NCBI RefSeq assembly: GCF_932276165.1
Contig: NC_063999.1
Coordinates: 1,552,501-1,616,500 of the forward strand
Direction of reading: 5' to 3'
Length of the DNA: 64,000 nt
Source of the DNA: Plutella xylostella
Taxonomy: Eukaryota; Arthropoda; Insecta; Lepidoptera; Plutellidae
In this document: one piece after another, positions 20,203 to 32,313 of the stretch
How the letters are laid out: the number at the start of each line of letters is the position of its first letter
Position numbering within the stretch: position 1 is the stretch's first letter
Made by a program: the position numbers and the translations under genes
The notes under the pieces: model-generated
The model's database searches: none
What the model saw: only the letters and a program-made list of their open reading frames with translations
Told to the model about the DNA's origin: nothing

Positions 20203-20383
20203 AAGGTAAACTAATGTAATAATACCTATTGGTATCATACGTATCGCACCAAAAGGATTGTCATAAAATGAAGAAACGGCGCCGGCGTAGTGAAGTGAAC
20301 GCACTAGTGTGAATTTATAAACTTATACAAAGAAAACTGAACGCGATGCGTCCGTTGCATACGATGCCGAAAGGTGGACGCTT
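20203..20383. mobile_element. MITE, second copy of the 3193-3374 family (inverted)
   Basis: Blocks ACCAAAAGGATTGTCATAAA and GAACGCGATGCGTCCGTTGC correspond to the reverse complement of 3193-3374. Confidence 0.6.
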
Positions 20384-20545
20384 ATTTTATTATTTATTTA
20401 ATACTTTATTGCACAAATATAACATAAGTGTACAAAAGGTGGACTTAATGCTAAAAGCATTTTCTACCAGCCAACCTACAGGAGGTACAAGAAAACAAGT
20501 AGAAAGGTGCAAAAAGGTGCTTATCTTTAGGATGGGACAACCTTC
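20384..20545 (-). repeat. LINE-tail-like repeat
   Basis: GGTGGACTTAATGCTAAAAG then CCAGCCAACCTACAGGAGGT; a related text is at 44990-45090 (GGCGGGTTTAATGCTAAAAT, CCAGCCAACTTACAGGAG). The long frame 20346-20825 runs across this and the MITE and is not taken as a gene. Confidence 0.5.
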
Positions 20546-20954
20546 GTCAAATTGGCATGTAAAAGCTGGCGGCAAATTAGATCCATCCGATCCAGGCTTT
20601 TTACATAGTAAACTCTCTATGAAGTATGTCAAAAGATTTAAACCCGTAGCTATAACAGAACACTTATGTAACATGATACCCAGTGCAAGGCAGAAGTCCA
20701 CGTATGTCAGTTGCTATCGGGACATGTCATCTGCAGGGTCAGATAGCAACCGGCGGTATGACGAGACCGTTTCAACGGTAAAATGTGACAATCAACGTAT
20801 TCATTTTAATTTGATCAGTCATTGAACTGTTTGTTTTTAACCATCCTGTAGTTTTGGGACATTATTATTTATAAGAATTTCAGTTGTATGCAAGCAGTAG
20901 CGCAATTTATGGAATGCCAAAAAGAGAGCTCGAAATAGGTAAGTAAGTATTTGA

Positions 20955-21244
20955 AAAAATTAAAAAAACCGACTTCAAAAAACCACTAAAATGTAAGAAA
21001 TAATTTAAGGTTTACACAAATTCTACTCGTATGAGACAGTACAAATATACCTAAGCAGGAACTGTTCTTTTTTGATGTTGGTACGGTGACAAAGTAATCT
21101 GAAGAAATATGGCACCAACTTCAAAAAAGAACAGTTCCTGCTTAGGTATATTTGTACTGTCTCATACGAGTAGAATTTGTGTAAACCTTAAATTATTTCT
21201 TACATTTTAGTGGTTTTTTGAATTCGGTTTTTTAATTTTTTTAA
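20955..21244. repeat. Long foldback repeat, ~130-base arms
   Basis: Left arm about 20957-21085, right arm about 21110-21242. Near-perfect pairing includes ATGTAAGAAATAATTTAAGG, CTCGTATGAGACAGTACAAA and CTAAGCAGGAACTGTTC with their complements; the loop is only about 25 bases. Confidence 0.85.
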
Positions 21245-21745
21245 TTATTATTTTATTTAATAGTTTTTAGTTTATTTGTAATAATTTTCAATCAAAAGTA
21301 AGGTGCAAATGATACCAAAATGTCCTACTAATCAATACGAATCATTCAAGCCTAAACACGAAGTAGTTGCTATATACCGTTGAGGAGTTCCCCTGACTGC
21401 CTTCCGTTTCCATCATCAGATCAGCTCAAGGTCACCATCATATTTTTTTGTTATAAGAACTATATTTACGTTCTTAATTTCATTAGAATCGGTTAATATG
21501 TGCCCAAAATTGAAATTCATACCCTGTTTTTACCCCTTTACCCACCCTTGGGGGTGAGATAAAATTCTGAAAAAAAAATGGGACCACCTGGAAGCTCAAC
21601 CCAATACAACAAAAAAAGAATTTTCAAAATCGGTTCATAAACGGCGGAGTAATCGGTGAACATACATAAAAAAAAATATAAAAAAAAAAAAAAGATCCCG
21701 ACGAATTGAGAACCTCCTCCTTTTTTTGAAGTCGGTTAAAAAATA
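21245..21745. repeat. Repeat ending TTTTTGAAGTCGGTT
   Basis: The A-rich stretch and GATCCCGACGAATTGAGAAC then CCTCCTCCTTTTTTTGAAGT resemble a dispersed element whose start, ACCGACTTC, is at about 20968, so the foldback repeat may lie inside or overlap a larger element 20962-21745. Confidence 0.45.
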
Positions 21746-22772
21746 AAATTCAAAGGACTGACTAAAACTTCTTCCATGTAAGGGTCTATATTTTTATATA
21801 AGTTTTTTTTTATAAGTATAATGAATTATGCACTTACCTCGGCTAAGTAAACAAATATTTTATATTATGGTCAAGTTCGCCCGTAAACTTTTATGTTACG
21901 GTCAACGAACCAAAACACTAAACTCGTTTTGGTCAACGAGACTTTATGAGACAACGAAACATCGACGCGACGATACTTACATCGAACAGCAAAGAACAAA
22001 CCTCCATGCGATGGATTAAATTTGAATAAAAGTGAATTCATCATTGTCACCATCATCAACCCGTAATAAAACTACGGCTGCTACACGGGTCCGTTATCGA
22101 CGTCACCAATCACAGCGCCGTATTTATGGCTAATCTAATGTCGATAACGAATCCGTGTAGCGGCAGCTGCTGGACATAGGTCTCTCTGAAGAAGCGCCAC
22201 AACGCTCTGGCCTTATCATCCAGCCACTTACTAAGGTCGTCGCGTCATGAAAAAAACATCTCTATAATTCTCCACATTATTAATTAAATTTTCTTTTTAC
22301 ACAACAATATATCTTTACGATGCCGGCCGGCCATTGATCGATACATTACCCCGAGTAGATTACCCGGACGCAAGGAGGCTCTTTAAATGTAAACTACTTT
22401 CAATTAGTGACGTGTCCGAAGAAAATCCAGATTTACCACTCCTTAAATAAATATAAACAGCCTACTTATGTATTGTTATGATCGCAGACTACATTCTTAC
22501 TGATCACCTTTTATAGTTGGCAAAAATGTTAAAGATGATGCGGTTTTGTCAATTAGTCATTGACTGGTGAGGTTACCTTCAAGGGTTTATCTCGTGGGAA
22601 TTCCGGGAATAAAAACTGGACCATTTAACTTCGCTTTCTGCGATATGAGTAGGTACTTAATTATCAATAAAACATAATTTCCGAGTTTGTCTTTTAAACT
22701 GGCAATGAAAAGTTTCCACTCACAAAATACCGACCGACACCAAATGACCCCAATTTTTCAAACATTTCATTA
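21746..22772. other. Gene-free DNA with repeat scraps
   Basis: 22080-22160 resembles the unit of the 4.4-5.4 kb array with inverted ends; 22165-22250 is an inverted RTE-like tail (GCTGGACATAGGTCTCTC); 22590-22615 is a scrap of the 17815 family. No gene seen. Confidence 0.45.
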
Positions 22773-22925
22773 AAATTTGTATAAAATATTATTGATTTTA
22801 GTTGGTAATATCCTGATGCTCTGTCACGTGTACTTCAATGTTGCAGAAGCCGAGTCGCCTTTTCCGTTTAGGAATAATTTGGTTCTTTTCTCAGTGGAAC
22901 CTTTTCATCACCCGTGAATGTAATT
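22773..22925. repeat. Interspersed repeat, copy 2 of 3
   Basis: Same block order as 2199-2345: TTTTAGTTGGTAATATCCTG, CCTTTTCCGTTTAGG, CAGTGGAACCTTTTCATCAC. Confidence 0.5.
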
Positions 22926-24060
22926 AAGGTAGGTCCTGCCTGATTTTGAGATAAACTATCTCCACCAAAATAATCTTATTTTTTTATATCAATACGAGTG
23001 TTTGCCTTAGTGATCTAATGACAAAATGAACATCCACGACAAAGGTACTACTAAAAGCTATCTATGTAGACAGACAGTCAGACAAGTGACTAATTTAGGT
23101 CAATACATTGTGTTATTATTATGTACCTAATAGACATTGTGATTTGTCTGGTAGAGATCGTTATAGGTGTTACGATTATGAGTTTTGTATGTTAGTCTAG
23201 TCTAGGCATGCTGATCGGGATAGGTAGTTCGATGTTATGTAGATAAGATACCTATTGGTAATGTTGTTATGAAACATTCTTCCCACACTTGGTCGACCAC
23301 AAAAGATCAGTGACATGTGGAACGGCAATGGTAGGTCGAACTCTTTCAGTGCTCGTGAGTATATTACAATATTACACATTTTAATAAGTGGTAAGTAAAT
23401 AAATCAATTGGCAAAATAGGAAGCTGATGCGAATGGCTACGCAGTACACACACCATTGATTTTACACGACCTTTTTTCAGTTTATACAAAATGAGTTTAT
23501 ACAAAACAGCAAGTACCTACCTACTTATTCCAAAATTAAAAATAAAACAGCGCAATCCAGCGGACTTATTGATTAATTAGCAAAAGCTGAGTAAGTAATA
23601 ATAATTTTACCTACGGATGTCCTTGTTTCATTAATTTAGTTCATTAGAAGAGCCATGGTAAAGCCTACCAAACTAAGTCACGATACTATGATTAAATAAT
23701 TGAATATTTATTAATATTATAGGTGATTTTAAATTTAAACCATCTTAATTGTGTAAATTGACGTCAAGTACCAAACATCTGTGGTCATAAAAATGTTTTG
23801 CAGAAGATAACTCATACATTTTTATGTAATTAGGTGCAAGTTGTTCCATCCGTATGTTTAGCCGATTAATTAATAATTAGGTATATTATTTATGTGTATG
23901 ATAAATAATTAAGTGGTATAGAATATTTTGGAAATATGTAATTTAAAGTGCACGTGTAAGTATAGCTATTTACTTTTTGGCGTGCGTAAGTACTTCGATC
24001 AATATTGGAGGAAAAGGAAATAAGTTCGCACTGAGGCTGCCTGTTCAATGTTCATGAGAA
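22926..24060. other. Gene-free DNA, nothing recognised
   Basis: AT-rich, with scattered TACCTA hexamers; no coding frame with family features. Confidence 0.35.
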
Positions 24061-24165
24061 TGGTTGTCTGGTAGACATTGCTATAAGCAATAAAATCGCC
24101 TTTTGGTATTGTTTTTTTTAATTCTACGTTTTTTGTGTAAATAAAGAGTATTATATTGAATTGGA
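24061..24165 (+). repeat. LINE 3' tail (GTCTGGTAGA-hairpin family)
   Basis: GGTTGTCTGGTAGACATTGC, a small hairpin (GCTATAAGC), AATAAAATCGCC and a final TGTAAATAAAGAGTATTATA. Other copies: 31679-31803, 51958-52010, 52494-52560. Confidence 0.6.
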
Positions 24166-24339
24166 AGACCGGGGCTGTATAACAAAGCGGGTACGAGGTA
24201 AAAATCGACCAATGAGATTGTGTACTGAAAGTTGCTAAAAAGGCTACCTTACATACAATCAAAATCGGGATACCTTGCGAGGTCTATTCTAGGTTAACTA
24301 AAACGAACGAACGAGAGATTTCATGCAATAAGTAGGTCA

Positions 24340-24460
24340 TCATCACGCACGACCTATAATGTCCTTACTGCTGGGGCACGGGTCTCCTTCCAATGAAGGA
24401 AGGGTTTTAGGCCATGTCCACCATGCTGGCCTAGTGCGTGTTGGTGGACTAGGTAGGTAC
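24340..24460 (-). repeat. RTE-type LINE tail fragment
   Basis: Contains GGGGCACGGGTCTCCTTCCA and CCACCATGCTGGCCTAGTGC, the reverse complement of the tail at 37090-37222. From 24461 to 25586 I see no gene; two overlapping antiparallel frames at 24543-24915 show no recognised family. Confidence 0.55.
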
Positions 24461-25586
24461 GTTTTACAAATTGAGATAGAGTCGTAGCACCGCTCCGAAA
24501 CTTCTCTCTGCGCTAAGTGGTGATAAAAGCAGCAACAGCAACTTACGACACACTAAACACGGTGAAAAATATTATTTTTACGTGCGGCTGGTGACCTGAG
24601 AACGAGAGATAATTATATCCAACGTTGAATTCAAATCTCACCAAAATGGTTTTGCCGTTCAGGAGAAACGTTACCACAGGCAGATACACAGCAAACAATG
24701 GTAAACGTATAATACCTCTTTTTCGTCTGGGGTTTAAAAGCATAGCTTCGCATACGCGCATAAGCGCTGAAGAGTTAGGTTGCGGCAACGTCACTATACT
24801 TAATGGTTTCTATGGATTTCATATAAAAAACTGTATTTCTATGGACGTGTCATGGAAAACGGTGAATCACCTGAAACATATTTATAATTATCATGATATA
24901 AAAATAAATCATTAAGTATACTATATACATTATAAATATTAAACAGAACAATACATTTTGGCAAAAGTAAATAAACTATTTAACCTGATTGGTCCGATTG
25001 TTCATGATTTCAGTGGTGAATAGGATATTAATGATTTATTGAATTATAATATTGTCCTTTCTTGATTTTCTTTCAGTGCAGTTTACTAAAGTATGCATAA
25101 TCTACTTTACATATTGAATGAAATGAACCATAAATCCATACAATTAAGTTAGTACAGCTTTTAGAAACATTAAATAAGTATTTTTTAGTAAATAAGGTCG
25201 GCTTGAATGCATATTTTTATATTTCCTCTATTATGACTTTGCTTGTCGGAGACATACACAAGAGCTGCTCACAATGGATGCGTTAAACTTAAAAGACCCC
25301 TCTTTTTCTGATGGAGGTAAAAATTCATTCATGATCTATTCACCAGCAGATTTTCAAACAGTATTCTCAAAAATAGTTTGACCGACAAAATTATCGTTCA
25401 AAGGGGCATTCTCGCCCCCTTCTCGTAAGCTGAATTTGTGAAACTTTCAGATTGTGATTAAAATGTTATTCATATTTACTAAGCTCGTTGTATTTATTTT
25501 ATTTATAAATGTTAAGTAAAGTTTAATTTAACAAATAAAAAGTTCCACTTTCAAAATGTAGACATCAAATGAATCAAATTTTCAGA

Positions 25587-25745
25587 AATATTTTGATCAA
25601 AATATGTAAGTTTTTAGTTGGTAAATAATCTGATGCGCTGTTAAGGCGTTTCAATACTGCAGACGGCGTCATTAAGGTAATCTTTTCCAAACCGAAAACA
25701 AGAGTAAATTTTTGCTATTGTCACTGAAACTTTATTTTTTAGTCA
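25587..25745. repeat. Interspersed repeat, copy 3 of 3, next to CP1 promoter
   Basis: GATCAAAATATGTAAGTTTT, TCTGATGCGCTGTTAAGGCG, CATTAAGGTAATCTTTTCC and GTCACTGAAACTTTAT match 2199-2345. It ends 130 bases before the CP1 TATA box. Confidence 0.5.
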
Positions 25746-25876
25746 GTCACACTCACTGAAATCTGAAATTGCAAAGAAACGCACGCATCAGAATAGCCCT
25801 CCAATTAGGAGGCTTTATTTGCTCCTTGCGCCGCGCACATGCGTCTGCGCACGATTTTCGACAACTTCCCGCGCGG

Positions 25877-25912
25877 TATAAAAACTGACATGTCGTCTTC
25901 TTCAACCACAGT
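25877..25912 (+). promoter_or_regulatory. CP1 core promoter
   Basis: TATAAAA at 25877-25883 in a GC-rich context (GCGCGGTATAAAAACTG), with CACAGTG about 30 bases downstream as a likely initiator. The ATG is at 25973. Confidence 0.7.
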
Positions 25913-25972
25913 GCGGGTTGCTTCATCGTACCGTACATACATCCACCGACCGGGATAGACAAAAAAACTACT

Positions 25973-28900
25973 ATGAAATTGGTAATAATAATATACTTTT
26001 TTTGAGTGCCGCGAAAGTGACGAGCTAATATTCGTTAGAATAGCGTCTTGTGACATTTGATTAATGGACGGAGACAACACTATGTCACAAAAGGGGTCTC
26101 TTCCTTAGGTTTTTCTGTACCTTTAAAAAGTAAATAAATTATGAAGTTTATCAGGATTTTCCCGTTTTCAGGAAGTGTATTTTTAGCAGAAATAATATTT
26201 CGATTTAAATTCGTTACTTCCGTTAGTTATCAATAAATATGGAAAACTGAAGATCTAGTTATCCAGAAATAAAAAGGACCAACACTGAGCATAATTCATA
26301 CACTCTTACATAATCGTTGCAATAATAACTTCCATTTTAAAAGCAATTGTTTCTTTTTAAAATTGTTAGATATTTTATTAAAATAAAGTGAATACTTACT
26401 TTACATCTTTATTCAATATTAGGTATTTATTAAAACTTTATTCATTGTAAATTTAAATACCTTCTCAAATATAATATAATGTTCAGTTTACTTACAATGT
26501 CATAAAATATCAAAATAGCAATTTCAAATAATACTGTCCAAATAATCGGAAATATTCAAATCTTTTATCTAAAATTACACTTTAATTATTAACTTCAAAA
26601 TTATAAACAAATACTCATACCTTTTATTTCCCATTTATTTATTCAAGTGCCGGCAATCAATGATCTAACATGACATTTTCTGCAATTTCAGTTGATTCTT
26701 ACCGCGTTAGTGGCGGTATGTGGGGCGGCCAACCTGAACAGGGGCTACCTGCCTCCGTCATCCGCTGACACTGCTGGGGGCAGCCCCGGAGCCCTCCAGA
26801 CCCCCTTCAACCAGGAATCCAACCAAGGAAACCAGGTCAACCAAGGAAACCAAGCCACTCAGTACAACCAAGGAAACCAGGGCAACCAAGCAGTCCAGGG
26901 TGCCCCAAGTGGAGCTTACAACAATGAGTTCCAAGGAGTCGTGGTAGACGCCGACCCAGGGACCAGGACTAATGAGTTCGAGACTGGATTGGGTGCTCCC
27001 AGGCCCTCGTATGGATCCCAGAACTCTAAAGTTGGAGAGGCAGCGTTTACTGCCCCCGTCCAACAGAGATTCAGCCAACCCCAGCAACAGCAATTTGTAC
27101 CTCAACAACAACAGTTCGTACCTCAACAACAGCAGACGTTCGTACCACAGCAACAGCAGAACTTTGTTTCTCAGCCACAGCAGAACTTTGTACCCCAGCA
27201 ACAGTCATTCGTTCCTCAGCAGCAGCAGTCGTTTGCTCCCCAACAATCTTTCAATCAACAGCAGCAGTCCTTCGCTCCTCAACAAACTTTCATTCCTCAA
27301 CAAACCTTTGTACCTCAGCCATCAGTGGCTCCCCAACAGATCCAAGTGAGGCCGAACGCAGAACAGGACAGACGCGCAAACATAGTCAGATACGAAAACG
27401 AAATTGAAGCCGAGAAGTACCGATACTCTTTCCAAACTGACAACGGAATCACTGCTGAGCAGACAGGAAACACGGTGAATGGAAACCAAGCTCAAGGAGC
27501 ATTCGGGTACATCGGTGATGATGGTGAGAACTACGAAGTGACTTACACAGCTGATGAGAGAGGATTCATTCCTCAGGGCAAGCACTTGCCCACCTCTCCT
27601 CCTATTCCTGACATCATATTGAAATCTATTGAGCAGAATGCCCGCGACGAAGCCGCCGGTATCCGAGATGATGGTAAGTGTATTGAGTTATTAATAATGT
27701 GTAAATAACAAATTGATACCTTCGATTCCAACTCGTGACAGCGGGTTATAGATTGATTTCATTTATCATCTCGCTTGGTGGGCAATGAATGATAAATGTT
27801 TATATTTTTTCAATCGGATTATCTTTTGTAGCGGTTTTTAATTCTGTAATTGTTTGATTCATGTCACAATCTTTTAACATTAATTTTTATAAAAAATAAA
27901 TTAGGTATTATAGGTAACTTCAAATGCTCTAAATTTAAAATTACGTGTTATTTAATCGAGCGAAAGTACGTCTTCATGTCAAGGACGTAAATGGTAAAAT
28001 CCATCTCATTCATAATGTAACATGCAATATGTAACAACCCATTCAATATATTGACAAAATTTGACACCGTTGTCACCCGCTCTGCATTCAGCGCCTTTTG
28101 TCCGCATTGATTAATGATGCCGTCTGATCTATTGCCTTACAACAAGCCTGCTGACAAATCACCAACAACTTTCATTTTTATTTCCAGGCTCGTACGACGC
28201 GCAGCGATACAATGCGGGAAGCGAGTACAATGCGAGACCGAACGTAGGATCCGTGAACGCACAGTCGAGCAGCTCGTCTTCATCTTCTTCACAGAACAAT
28301 GCCAGACCGCAACAGATCATCCAAGAGCCAATTAACAATGAATTCGCTCAACAGCAGTCGTTCAACAACTTCGGACAACAGCAAGTTGCTCAGCCATCCA
28401 GACCACAGAGCTACTTGCCTCCTGTAGAACAGTATAACCAAGTCCGTCCGGCCCAGCCAACTCAACAAATTACCACAATTCCTCTCTCAACTGCTCAACC
28501 ATCGGCAGCTCCATTGGAAATCAACATCATCAATAGGTACACAAACAGAGAGGCGGAAGTTGAACCTGCAAGTCAACAGGTTGAGCCGATCCAGGCTTTC
28601 AACGTACAAGAGCCCGTGCAACAAGTTGTTCAACCCACTGTCCTGCCCACCATTCAATACTACAACCGCCCGCAACAGCAATCTGTGAACCAAGTTAGCC
28701 AGAACAGACCGGCCGTGCAGAACAACTTTGTTGCTCAACGCCCAGCCAACAACCAAGTCCATTCCTACAACTACAACAGGCCTCAGCAATCTTTCCCGGC
28801 GCAAAACTTCCAGAGTCCTCAAGGGCAAGTTCAGTACCCCCGCCCTGCGGCCGCGGCACCCACCATCATCCCCGTGCAACAGACCGCAGTACCTCAGGTC

Positions 28901-29572
28901 CAGAACCAACAAAACAATGGAGTAACTCAGGCCGCCGCCTCTCAGTTTTCTGCCCCTGCCCAGTCGACGCAATTCAACGTCCGACCTCAAGTGCAACAAG
29001 CCCCTCAGCAGTTCCAAGCCCCCTCCAGGCCCGTCGTCCAGCAGCAAATTCATGAACAACCTCAAATCAACTTCTCCCGACCAGCTGTGCCGAACCAATT
29101 CGAACAGAACCGATTCCAGAACTTCGGTCAGCGACAGCAAGTGAATCAGCAGTTCCAAGCCCAGCCCACGCAGGAGCCAGCGGGCCAGCAGTACAATGGG
29201 GAAATCTACGAATACAACAAGCCAGCTCCGGTGCTGTCCACCCCCGAGCCTCAGATCTCCGAGCCCGCCCCTACCCAGGTCCCAGTCCAGAACCAGTTCT
29301 CGGCCAGGCCTCAGAACAGCCAGCAGTTTGGACAGGCTCCCCAGTTCGGGCAACAGCAGCAAAGCTTCGTGACCCAGCCGCAGGTCAACAACCAGTTTGC
29401 CCAACAAGAGGAAAGCCAAAACCAGAACCAAAATGGAGCACAGAACTTCGGTAATCAGTTCCAGGGAGCCCAACAGGCCTCGAGCCCCCTCGCCAGCCAA
29501 AACTACAATGAGAACTTCGGAGGAGCGCGGCAACCACCCAGCTTTAACGAAAACACCGGATACCAATACTAG
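25973..29572 (+). CDS. CP1: RR-1 cuticular protein with long Q-rich tail
   Basis: Exons 25973-25981, 26692-27673, 28188-29572 (2376 nt, 791 residues). Introns are GT-AG; the second is phase 1 between GATGATG and GCTCG. Residues 1-16 (MKLLILTALVAVCGAA) form the signal peptide; NRGYLPPSSADTAGGSPGAL follows. A Gln-rich linker has NQGNQ repeats and about ten PQQQ-x-FVPQ repeats. The RR-1 chitin-binding domain (Chitin_bind_4) is at about 240-312: KYRYSFQTDNGI, GAFGYIGDDGENYEV, TYTADERGFIPQG and HLPTSPPIP. The tail exon (about 461 residues) is Q/P/N-rich, has a second YLPP (SYLPPVEQYN) and ends ARQPPSFNENTGYQY. Expected role: secreted chitin-binding structural protein of cuticle. Exact ortholog name unknown. 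Confidence 0.92.
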
Positions 29573-29764
29573 GATAGGACCCTAGTGCCATAGACTAAGC
29601 TATAAACCTAATTTTAGTATGTAATTTATTTAAGTATAGTATGATATGAAATTATGTATGTGATACAGTACAAAATATAATTATTAGATGTAGTTTATGA
29701 ATGAATATTATCGTCATTTAACATTTGTAAGCATACACACTTTATACAGAGCCGTGAGGCGAAA

Positions 29765-29786
29765 AATAAATTATTCCAAGAATAAA
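29765..29786 (+). terminator. CP1 polyadenylation signals
   Basis: AATAAA at 29765-29770 and again at 29781-29786, about 200 bases after the stop codon. Confidence 0.6.
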
Positions 29787-31250
29787 GGAAACAATGAGTT
29801 TATTTTCCACTTGTCATGAAGGTAATTAGCAAGTTTGAACTTTTAAATAAAAAATAAGGATGATAAGTGTACAATAAATAACTTTAACAACTTAAAACAG
29901 TTAATCGCGCTAACTGTGTGGACACGGTACTATAAACTGAAAGTTTAACTGCAGATAAAATCTTTAGTTACATACACCTACGAGTATTAAATGTTACCTC
30001 GCAACAGTCGCAACTCGCAAGTAGCCATCTATAGTCGAAAATGCAATTGTTAGATATTTAGGTACTATTCGGTGATATAAAAAAATTACGGCGATATATA
30101 AAAATATTGTAAGGCCTTATTTTTTTATTTTTCTGTAGGTCTGGTATATTTTTAGGTCTTAATTTAAAAAAAAACATGGCGAAATTATTTTCATCATCAG
30201 TAAAACTGAACTGTTATTATATCTGTTCATATTATGTAATATATCTTTTCAAAATCAGCACCTCAGCCTTATTACTATGAGCAGTCACAACTGAAGTTAA
30301 ACTGTGGATGTACGATCAATATGAGGGTAACGCTACACTTACGCGAGCGAATCAGTCCCACACTCCCACCATGTGAAATTATATTAGTAGACCGGAATAA
30401 TATTTCACCGTAATAAGGTGTATTAGATAGTGTTTTTTTATAACAATTAATAAGTGGTTTTTGTGACTCTTTATTTATTGAAGTCGGCCACATAAGAAAC
30501 TTTTTCAACAACTGTGGAAGAGGCGTGGTTCAAATATGTCTGCCTCTGTACAAAGCCGCTAAACCTGAGAAGTTATCGGTGGCGTATTTTAACGGTTTTT
30601 TAATTGTTTTTTTAAAATATTTATTTGTGATATCTCAGAGTAGTTGAGTTGAATCAAGTGCGTTCGAGGATAGTACATATATATCATCTTGATCACAGAA
30701 TACATGCACACAGGATAATCTATTACTAAGGGTCTGTTTCATAATGTCTGGATAAGGGCTACTTGTCTGATCCAGACATTGTGAAACACGGCCTAAGTGT
30801 ATTATTATTTAGCCACATACTCCTTGTTACATTTCATTCGCCAAGTAAGTATATTCGCCAGGCTAAAGTTTAAACGATCGGTACGCGCTAGTGTGGTAGC
30901 ACCACCATTTGTTATCCGCAACCGGTTTTCATTGATCAGTGAGAAATGACAGTGATTCACTGCAATAATGTGTTCACATTCACATTGCAATAAAAACCTT
31001 ATTGAATCCGCTTACCTTATTAACTGTTAACGAGATCCGTCTCGTTTTAAAAAAACCCAATAATTTGTTTGTTATTTTTTTGTTTAGTTTCAACGTCAGA
31101 TTGAAAAAAAGGAGGAATAAATTTTTCTTTTTTAGGTCTATCTGTGGGTTTTTCAAATTGGGACAGATATAAATTTTAACGTTTAATTTTTCGCTATCGA
31201 TGATTTACTTAGTTCTTTTTTTTAGATAAGCATTTAGAAAACGTCCCATT
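29787..31250. other. Gene-free DNA with one palindromic element
   Basis: No gene seen. A palindrome at 30729-30796 pairs GGTCTGTTTCATAATGTCTG with CCAGACATTGTGAAACACGG, probably a very short MITE. Confidence 0.5.
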
Positions 31251-31449
31251 CTACAGTCGTTGAAATATAATAGGCCCGTTTGGACAGCTACGAAATGTAT
31301 GGGATGACAGCTGGTATCAAATCAAAATCATTAAAAATCTAACAAAGCCAGATTATGTGTCTTTTTGTGTATTACATCAAGTAAATCAAGAGTAAATAGC
31401 AAATTTGTGTAGCTGTCCAAACGGGCCTATTATATTTCGACGACTGTAG
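31251..31449. mobile_element. MITE with ~42-base inverted ends
   Basis: Ends CTACAGTCGTTGAAATATAA and AATAGGCCCGTTTGGACAGC with near-perfect complement at the right (GTAGCTGTCCAAACGGGCCT). Interior about 115 bases, noncoding. Confidence 0.75.
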
Positions 31450-31539
31450 TTCAAAACAAAAGCACAATAAAACTGCACCGAAATTCCAACGAATTCATTT
31501 GTGCATGGCGCAGATCATAGATAAGTGGAGCCCGGACAA

Positions 31540-31620
31540 ACATGCTCGGTCGGGATTTGAACCCCGCGACCTCACGTTATAAAGCCACGCCTTACGGCTA
31601 CCAAGTCTACGAACCAATGC
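31540..31620 (-). repeat. tRNA-like SINE head remnant
   Basis: Reverse complement has GGTAGCCGTAAGGCGTGGC and a B box in GGGGTTCAAATCCCGACC. Only a head-like segment is seen, embedded in repeats, so not called a tRNA gene. Confidence 0.4.
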
Positions 31621-31678
31621 ACTTAGGAACTGGTCTATGTCTATTCAAAAAAGTTCCACTTTGTTGAAAGACGATTAA

Positions 31679-31803
31679 CAAAGGTTGTCTGGTAGAGATT
31701 GCTATAAGCAATAAGGCCTTTTTGTACTGTTCTTTATTTTTAAGTTTTATTTTGTATTGTTTCTGTTTTTTTCGGTGCAAATAAAGAGTATTGTATTGTA
31801 TTG
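31679..31803 (+). repeat. LINE 3' tail (GTCTGGTAGA-hairpin family)
   Basis: AAGGTTGTCTGGTAGAGATT, GCTATAAGCAATAAGGCC, then GTGCAAATAAAGAGTATTGT and a (TATTG)n end. Confidence 0.65.
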
Positions 31804-32059
31804 TATAAGTAAGTAAGTACTATTCAAAATATTATACTCAGTGATACCTCTTCAAAACCAACAAGTACTTACATATAAAATAATGTCTGAAACTACTTAT
31901 ATTTTTTGTAAATGTTGCTGGGATATACACACACAGACTTTAAACTTTTATCACCCCTTTTTCCATCGGGGGATCAAATCAGTAAATAACATTCATTTCA
32001 ATGTTATTTACTGATTTGATACAGTTTGAATACCATTGATCTGAATAAAGATTGGTATA

Positions 32060-32222
32060 CACCTATTAAGAGGCCTTTGCTAGATGGGCTAGATGGGGTG
32101 ACGACTTGCGAAAGGAGGCTGGTTATGATTGGATGCGGAAAGTGAAAGATTGCATACAGTGGCGTGCCTTGGGAGAGGCCTACGTCCAGCAGTGGACTGA
32201 TATAGGCTGATGATGATTTAAT
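32060..32222 (+). pseudogene. RTE-clade LINE, C-terminal end and tail
   Basis: Reads WGDDLRKEAGYDWMRKVKDC and RALGEAYVQQWTDIG, then TAGGCTGATGATGAT. This is the RTE polyprotein C-terminus; the rest of the element is absent. Confidence 0.65.
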
Positions 32223-32313
32223 AAGAGGCCTTTGACTCATTCTAAATACTAAACCAAAGAAATGTTGCCGAAATGATTTTGACTCACATTATTATGCAAA
32301 GGGTAATTCACGG

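Noticed and set aside
20346..20825. 159-codon plus-strand frame
   Set aside because: Crosses a MITE and a LINE-tail repeat; composition is not that of a gene and no domain is recognised.
24543..24915. Two antiparallel frames (83 and 96 codons)
   Set aside because: Mutually antisense, no motif, no splice or promoter context.
26758..27201. 147-codon antisense frame over CP1 (and 28487-29566, 359 codons, antisense in the CP1 tail)
   Set aside because: Reverse reading of CAA/CAG-rich repeats rarely makes stops; products are Leu/Val runs without motifs.
26972..27349. Alternate-frame plus-strand frames in CP1, CP2 (41494-42138), CP3 (51089-51334, 51347-51712) and CP4 (56822-57253)
   Set aside because: Shadows of the repetitive coding sequence; no signal peptide or domain.
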